NCBI RefSeq assembly: GCF_020700235.1
Contig: NZ_CP085301.1
Span: 682,001 to 746,000 of the forward strand
Origin: Haladaptatus pallidirubidus
Lineage (GTDB): Archaea > Halobacteriota > Halobacteria > Halobacteriales > Haladaptataceae
DNA length: 64,000 bases
Reading direction: 5' to 3'
Position numbers and translations under genes: made by a program. Below are positions 59,207 through 64,000 of this stretch, piece after piece. Within the stretch, counting starts at the first letter, position 1. Each line of letters opens with the position of its first letter. The notes below the pieces were generated by a model. The model was not told the DNA's origin. It saw nothing but the letters and a program-made list of their open reading frames with translations, and did no database searches.

Positions 59207-59941
59207 ATGGCAATGCAACCGCACCTGCTCGTTGACGAGGGCGATCTGAACGACATCGCGCTGATTCCCGGCGACCCTGGCAGAGTTGACCGAATCGCAA
59301 AGCAGTGCGATTCCTCGGAAGTCGTCTCGGAGAACCGCGAGTACAAGGTCGTCAACGCGGAGTACGAGGGCGTCCCGCTGACGATTTGCTCGACCGGCAT
59401 CGGCTGTCCCTCCGCGACCATCGCCATCGAGGAGATGGAAGCCGTCGGCGTCGAAACCGTGATTCGCGTGGGAACGACTGGCGCGCTCCAGAAAAACATC
59501 GAAATCGGCGACATGGTCGTCGCCACGGGCGCGGCGAAGGACGAGGGGACGAGCCGACGCTACGAGAAGGACACCTACCCGGCGGTGCCGGAGTACAACG
59601 TCCTCTCCGCGCTGGTCGATTCCGCGGAGGCCAACGACGAAGACGTCCACATCGGCCCGATTGCGTCCGACGACGCCTTCTATGCCGAAACGGACGAGTA
59701 CGTCTCGGACTGGGAAGACGCGAACATCCTGTCGGTCGAAATGGAAGCCGCCGCGGTGTTCTCCGTCGCTCGCCGGAAAGGCATGCGTTCGGGAGCAATC
59801 TGTACGGTTGACGGCAATCTCGTGAAGGGTACGCAGAAGGGTACCGACACCGAGGACGACGAACTGCCGGAAAAAGCGAAAAACAACGTCGAGCGAGCGA
59901 TTCGAATCTCGCTGGACGCGGTCGTCTCGTTGTCGGGATAA
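59207..59941 (+). CDS. udp: Uridine phosphorylase/nucleoside phosphorylase
   Basis: 244 residues from MAMQPHLLVDEGDLNDIALI (a second ATG two codons later is possible). PNP/UDP family: LIPGDPGRVDRIA phosphate site, STGIGCPSATIAIEEM, RVGTTGALQKNIEIGDMVVA and VEMEAAAVFSVARRKG substrate site with Glu-Met-Glu. Cleaves uridine or related nucleosides to base and ribose-1-phosphate. The symbol is by family; purine nucleoside phosphorylase activity is not excluded. Confidence 0.92.
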   Translation: MAMQPHLLVDEGDLNDIALIPGDPGRVDRIAKQCDSSEVVSENREYKVVNAEYEGVPLTICSTGIGCPSATIAIEEMEAVGVETVIRVGTTGALQKNIEIGDMVVATGAAKDEGTSRRYEKDTYPAVPEYNVLSALVDSAEANDEDVHIGPIASDDAFYAETDEYVSDWEDANILSVEMEAAAVFSVARRKGMRSGAICTVDGNLVKGTQKGTDTEDDELPEKAKNNVERAIRISLDAVVSLSG

Positions 59942-59978
59942 CAGAACGCATTTATTCTTAAATCGCCCTGTTTTTCCT

Positions 59979-61511
59979 ATGTTCGATGACCTGCGGATGC
60001 GATATCACGCGGCCCTCCGACGCATTCGCCGGTTCGAGCGGCGCGAAATCAAGCAGTTCGTTCGGTGGGTCGAACACACTCGGAATCTAACCCGGCTCAC
60101 GGTGCTGGTGGTAGCACCGCTTCTCATCGCCGGTATCACGTGGCTTTCGAACGCGGTGAACATCATTACGTTCCTGATTTTTCCGCCGCTCGCATCGGGA
60201 ACCTACACCCTCTTTACCGACCCGGAAGGAAAGTACGCCTCTCCAACCCGATTCGTCGGCGGAATGACCGCCGGGGCACTCTGTGGCTGGGTCGCACTGG
60301 TGTTTTCCGCCAGATACCTCTACCACGTCCCGCCGGAGTCTATGACGATTCACGCGGGCGGGGCGGCGCTCGGTATCCTCCTCACCGTCCTCGTGACGTG
60401 GTCGCTCGACGTGGAACAGCCGACTGCGTTTTCGTCCGCGCTCCTCGTCCTCATGTTCCCGCTCGGCGAGACGGGAAGCTTCGGAAGCTTCTTGTCCGGG
60501 TTTCTGTACGTCGTCGGCATCGCTATTTCGAGCAGCATCGTCGCCGGTGTGTTCGTCCTCTGGCGACGCGAGTTCTACGAACGTCGCGCGCGCTATCTCT
60601 ACCGTTCCACGAAAGGCGACGACCACGTCCTCGTTCCGATGCGCGGCGAAGATGCCGAGCAGACGGCCATGTTCGGCGCGAAACTGGCGGCGGCACACGA
60701 CGCGGGAAAAGTCGTCCTCATCGACATGGTCGATCGAACCGCAATCGAGGAGGCAGAGGAGAGTATCGAGGCGTCCGCCCGGAATCAGACGAAGCGTCAC
60801 ACGAAACTGGTCGAGCCCGAATCGGCGGAACTCTCGTCCCGAGACGAATCCACCGAAGCCGAGGCTGAAGCACAGGCCGCGGATGTCGCGGCGGACAGAC
60901 TCGAAGCGCAGGCGCACCGAATCCGGACGCGGATGGGCGTCCCCTGCGAAGTCGTCGTCGCGGGCGACGGAAAGACGCCCGCAAGAACGGTTCTCAGTAC
61001 CGCTCGCGAAGTGAACTGCGACCTCATCGTGGCGCCCTACGAGAAACGACACGGCGGACTTTCGCCGTTCGTCCGCGGCCTGTTCCGCGGAAACGTAGAC
61101 GCCATCGCGTATCGCCCCGGCCTCGATGGAAATCCACGTCGAAGGTGGAAACGAGTCTTGGTTCCCGTCAGGCGAGCGGGTAACACTGCCCACACGATGA
61201 TAGATTTCGCTCGGCGTCTGGTCGGCCGTTCGGGGTCGGTCAGTGTCTGCACCTGCATCGACCGCGAGGCGGAACGACGGGCCACCGAATCGACGCTCGC
61301 CGACCTCGTGGAGGCGTTTTCCGGGTCGTTCGAAACCCGCGTCTCGCGGAGCAGTATCGAGGATTTCCTGTCGGCGAACGACGACCACTACGACCTGATG
61401 ATAATCGGTGCGAGCACCGACCGAAGCGCGGCATCCCGATTTATCTCTCCGCCGACGTTCGAACGAATGCACGAAATCGACTGTGACGTGGCGGTCGTCC
61501 ACCGCGGGTGA
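59979..61511 (+). CDS. HPP-domain membrane protein fused to universal stress domains
   Basis: 510 residues. The N-terminal half holds an HPP-family membrane region (four or more TM segments from about residue 35 to 205; IITFLIFPPLASGTYTLFTD and HAGGAALGILLTVLVTWSL). It is followed by two Usp-like cytoplasmic domains (about 215-375 and 385-510) with VLVPMRGEDAEQT and VLVPVRRAGNTAH start strands. A long Glu/Ala linker near 290 joins them. HPP proteins have been linked with nitrite transport in plants and cyanobacteria. The role here is unknown; regulation of a transport step by stress is plausible. Confidence 0.85.
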   Translation: MFDDLRMRYHAALRRIRRFERREIKQFVRWVEHTRNLTRLTVLVVAPLLIAGITWLSNAVNIITFLIFPPLASGTYTLFTDPEGKYASPTRFVGGMTAGALCGWVALVFSARYLYHVPPESMTIHAGGAALGILLTVLVTWSLDVEQPTAFSSALLVLMFPLGETGSFGSFLSGFLYVVGIAISSSIVAGVFVLWRREFYERRARYLYRSTKGDDHVLVPMRGEDAEQTAMFGAKLAAAHDAGKVVLIDMVDRTAIEEAEESIEASARNQTKRHTKLVEPESAELSSRDESTEAEAEAQAADVAADRLEAQAHRIRTRMGVPCEVVVAGDGKTPARTVLSTAREVNCDLIVAPYEKRHGGLSPFVRGLFRGNVDAIAYRPGLDGNPRRRWKRVLVPVRRAGNTAHTMIDFARRLVGRSGSVSVCTCIDREAERRATESTLADLVEAFSGSFETRVSRSSIEDFLSANDDHYDLMIIGASTDRSAASRFISPPTFERMHEIDCDVAVVHRG

Positions 61512-61566
61512 TAGTCGGTCTTCGTCGGGTAGCGAATGTGCCCGGCCGAAAACTCCGCCGGGCACA

Positions 61567-62763
61567 TCAGAAATCGTCCAGCGTCCGGTTCGTGCGGTCG
61601 CCTGCCAATTGCTCGGCCAGTTCTTCGACGTGTTCTCCTCCGAGCGCCGCTTTAACCAGCATCCGCCCGACGAAGGCCGGGCTGACTACGATGTCGGCAC
61701 CCGCCCGCCGAAACTTCTTCACGTTCTCGTGGTCGTTCGCACCGGCGACGATTCGAACGTCCGGATTCAGCTGTCGAGCGGTCAGCACGGTGAGGGCGTC
61801 GTCGGCGTCGTCGTCAGTTGCGACGAGAACCGACTGTGCCCGGTCGATGCCGACCCGTTCGAGTAGCTCCTCGTCGGTCGGGTCGCCGTGGATGACGTTC
61901 CGTTTTTTCGATCGGAGCTGCTCGACGAGCGAGTCGTCGTCGATGACGAGCACGTAGTCGTCCCCGCTCGTGAGTTCGTCGAGTATCCACTCCGTGAGCA
62001 ACTGTCCGTATCCGAGCACGAGTATGTGGTCTTCCATGAGTTCGATGTTGGCGTTTGTCGTTCGACCGAGGGCGCTGGAGAAGCTGTTTTCGACGATAGG
62101 CGTAAAGAGAACCCCCAGCGCGACCGCGAAGCTGCCGGTGCCGAGAACGATAACGGTCATCCCGAACGCCTGCGCGAAGGGCCTCGTCGGTTGAATGTCG
62201 CCGTACCCCACCGTGCTCGCCGTCACAACGGTGAAATAAAACGCTTCGAAGATGGCGTCATTGCCATCGATACCGTCGAAGTACCCCCGGAGTGCGTAGG
62301 CCCCGATCGTCCCGTACAACTGCGAACCGACGACGGCGGCGGCGGCCGCAATCTGCGTCGTCGTCGGTTCGATAGGTCGTTCGAACCGGTGACGGTGCCG
62401 GATCAAAAGCGGGAGGGTAGCCAGCGAACCGACGACGAGAAAGAGCGAGTACGGGGTCGATTGGAGTATCCCGTGCATCGCGGCGAGAAGAACGAGAACG
62501 GTACTTGCGTACCACGCCGAGCGAAAACCGCGGCGGAGACCGATGGCGGTGACGAGGAGGAGAAACCCGACGATAGTGCCGGTGTACGATGCGGTCGTGC
62601 GGACGATTTGTGGAACGAATCCGCCGTACAATCCGCCGCTCCCGCCGGTGCCGCCGAGCCCCGTCGAGACGAGTCCGGTCGCTATCGAAAGCAGTGCGAC
62701 GCCGATAGTCATCCAAATGACGATTCGGGCGGAGACGATTCTCCGCCGAAATCTCGACACCAT
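61567..62763 (-). CDS. Potassium channel with TrkA-N (RCK) domain
   Basis: 398 residues from MVSRFRRRIVSARIVIWMTI. Several N-terminal TM helices lead to a pore with selectivity filter TASTVGYGDIQPTRPF near residue 190. The cytoplasmic RCK domain begins DHILVLGYGQLLTEWILDEL (GxGxxx) near residue 245 and continues VIDDDSLVEQLRSKKRNVIH, GDPTDEELLERVGI. A TrkA-C domain is not obvious after it, so it is a single-RCK channel. Opposes the partial TrkA-like membrane gene at 62911 over a 147-base divergent gap. Confidence 0.92.
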   Translation of the reverse strand: MVSRFRRRIVSARIVIWMTIGVALLSIATGLVSTGLGGTGGSGGLYGGFVPQIVRTTASYTGTIVGFLLLVTAIGLRRGFRSAWYASTVLVLLAAMHGILQSTPYSLFLVVGSLATLPLLIRHRHRFERPIEPTTTQIAAAAAVVGSQLYGTIGAYALRGYFDGIDGNDAIFEAFYFTVVTASTVGYGDIQPTRPFAQAFGMTVIVLGTGSFAVALGVLFTPIVENSFSSALGRTTNANIELMEDHILVLGYGQLLTEWILDELTSGDDYVLVIDDDSLVEQLRSKKRNVIHGDPTDEELLERVGIDRAQSVLVATDDDADDALTVLTARQLNPDVRIVAGANDHENVKKFRRAGADIVVSPAFVGRMLVKAALGGEHVEELAEQLAGDRTNRTLDDF

Positions 62764-62910
62764 GTGATTACCGTTGCTACCCCCCGTGCGATAAATCAGA
62801 TGGCCGAACGGTTGCGGACGAACGACTATCTCCGCCGTCCTTTCGCGGAACCGCGCTCGGTTCCGTTTTCGAGGCGGTACGGCTTTGTAACTGCCACGAC
62901 TGTCCGGCGT

Positions 62911-64000
62911 ATGGACTATTCGCTTCCGGTCGCGGTGCTCCTCGGTCTCTATCTCGGGGCGCTCACCGGGGTCGTTCCGGCGCTCGTCGCGTGGTGTCTC
63001 GGCTTCGTGTTCCGGTACGTGACCGGTGTATCGCTCCCCGGATTCGGTGTCGTCGTCCTCGGTGTCGCCATCGCAGGCGTGCAAGGCGGATTGTTAGGTC
63101 TCCTCGACCCAACGGTTCTCAACTCACCAGTGGTCGTCGTCGCGGTCATCGTCGTGATGCTGACGACCCAGTACGCCCACGCGAAGGGTGACTCGATGGG
63201 GTCGTCGTTCCCCCGGCGTATCGGTCTCCGACATCTCCGGGAAAACCGCCTTTCGAGCGACGTGATAGAGCGGGTCGGCCGATTCGGTCAGGTTCGAGTT
63301 CGCGTGACGAGAACCGTCGGGGACATCGACGGCTATCCGCCGCTGCCCGACGACCTCCGGGCGGCGATTCGTGACGGAGAGTGGACGTTCCCCGGAGACC
63401 TTCCCCTCGCCGAACTGGAATCCAGATTGGCCGACCGGCTTCGAACCGAACACGGCCTCGCCGACGTTTCCGTCGAAATCGACGCAGGCGGGAAAGCGAC
63501 GGTTGCAGCCGCACCGCCGGAAGGGTCGCTTTCCCGACGCCTGCCCCCAAACCGACGTGCGGTGTCGGTCGATACGCTCGTCCCGACTGGAGTCGCGCGC
63601 GGCGACGAAGTCGTATTCGACCTGGACGGCGAGGACGCGGTCGGAACGGTTCTGAGCGCAGAAACAGGAGCTGAAAAATCGGACGACGACGCGACCGAAA
63701 CCACGGAGACGGTATCCCGTGCGCCGACGACGACCGGCGGAGACGGACGGGTGACCGTGGCGGTTTCGACCGCCGGCGCAAAAGAACTCATCCGGGGTGA
63801 CCCGTCGAGCCTTCGGGTTCGCTCGCGCGAAACCCGCTCCGAATTCGAACTCGTCAATCTGTTCCGACAGGCGGGCAAGCACTGGAGGAAGCTCCAGATC
63901 TCCGCCGGAAGCGGTTTGGACGGAGTGACGTTGGGAAGTCTCTCCGTCCGCGACGTGCACGACGTGGCCGTCCTCGGTATCGAACGGGGGAGCGACCGAA
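62911..64000 (+). CDS. Membrane protein with TrkA-C-like domains (3' end outside window)
   Basis: The first 363 codons are in the window. MDYSLPVAVLLGLYLGALTG begins a region of about four TM helices (residues 5-90). A soluble region follows with VRVRVTRTVGDIDGYPPLPD and RRLPPNRRAVSVDTLVPTGV then GRVTVAVSTAGAKELIRGDP and DPSSLRVRSRETRSEFE, similar to haloarchaeal channel-associated proteins with TrkA-C regions. Divergent to the potassium channel, suggesting a functional pair. The end cannot be seen. Confidence 0.72.
   Translation, partial: MDYSLPVAVLLGLYLGALTGVVPALVAWCLGFVFRYVTGVSLPGFGVVVLGVAIAGVQGGLLGLLDPTVLNSPVVVVAVIVVMLTTQYAHAKGDSMGSSFPRRIGLRHLRENRLSSDVIERVGRFGQVRVRVTRTVGDIDGYPPLPDDLRAAIRDGEWTFPGDLPLAELESRLADRLRTEHGLADVSVEIDAGGKATVAAAPPEGSLSRRLPPNRRAVSVDTLVPTGVARGDEVVFDLDGEDAVGTVLSAETGAEKSDDDATETTETVSRAPTTTGGDGRVTVAVSTAGAKELIRGDPSSLRVRSRETRSEFELVNLFRQAGKHWRKLQISAGSGLDGVTLGSLSVRDVHDVAVLGIERGSDR

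Noticed and set aside
60087..61565. Minus-strand open frame across the HPP-Usp gene
   Set aside because: Antisense shadow; Arg/Asp/Glu-rich throughout with no domain.
1..64000. CRISPR array, rRNA genes or a replication origin
   Set aside because: No regularly spaced direct repeats, no rRNA-like sequence, and no Cdc6/Orc1 gene with origin-box repeats were seen.

Overview
The window is a stretch of chromosome, or of a large replicon, from a halophilic archaeon (class Halobacteria). The proteins are strongly acidic. There are lineage markers: CetZ, a HalOD1 output domain, an HTH_10 (bacterio-opsin activator type) regulator, stand-alone RAM-domain proteins, split GMP synthetase and coenzyme F420 genes. 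Upstream signals are archaeal TATA boxes, often so close to the start codon that leaderless transcripts are expected. Genus cannot be fixed from sequence alone; a Haladaptatus-like organism is a low-confidence guess.

Layout. 0-3.3 kb: end of thrS, a membrane protein, a PspA-family protein, an alpha/beta hydrolase. 3.8-6.7 kb: a tightly overlapping nucleotide operon (pyrG, guaAb, a small Rossmann-like protein). 6.8-12.8 kb: small enzymes, an orphan E1-alpha dehydrogenase subunit, and a TrkA-type protein co-transcribed with a RAM-domain protein. 12.8-16.5 kb: a decayed segment with two pseudogenes, a HalOD1-type protein, and a tRNA-Leu(UAA) with a copy of its 3' end nearby. 16.6-34.5 kb: a peptide and murein-peptide themed region. 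It holds a JAMM peptidase, a YkfC-like NlpC/P60 peptidase, a class A beta-lactamase-like hydrolase, a sodium symporter with a tiny partner, a DAP-decarboxylase-like enzyme, a complete five-gene dipeptide ABC transporter, a PBP4-type DacB homologue, a DppA D-aminopeptidase and an S9 peptidase. 34.5-40 kb: regulators, an oxidoreductase, a MogA/MoaB protein with a His-rich extension, a TrmB regulator and a DUF255 thioredoxin-like protein. 40.3-45.9 kb: purC, the F420 genes cofH, cofG and cofC, and a signal peptidase. 46-50 kb: CetZ with an overlapping membrane-anchored partner, an NDUFA9-like protein and tmk. 51.2-54.7 kb: a CBS protein, a Tat-exported SH3-M23 peptidase, an EamA permease and a decayed aminoglycoside-phosphotransferase-like gene. 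54.8-64 kb: purQ/purS, purU, idi, uridine phosphorylase, an HPP-Usp membrane protein, a potassium channel and a partial membrane protein.

How genes work together. The most striking theme is an archaeon without peptidoglycan carrying counterparts of most of the Bacillus dpp-ykf murein-peptide utilisation set within about 17 kb, plus an exported M23 peptidase 17 kb further on. I infer scavenging of bacterial cell-wall peptides, possibly following lysis of neighbours.

Other structure. A family of about 285-290-base elements with terminal inverted repeats occurs three times (3.3, 7.3 and 44.0 kb), each with an internal hairpin whose arms have changed in step. Five genes look broken or interrupted (about 13, 15, 22.3, 46 and 54 kb). 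Where several lesions fall in one gene this is decay rather than a read error; the lysA-like gene has only one lesion and could be either.
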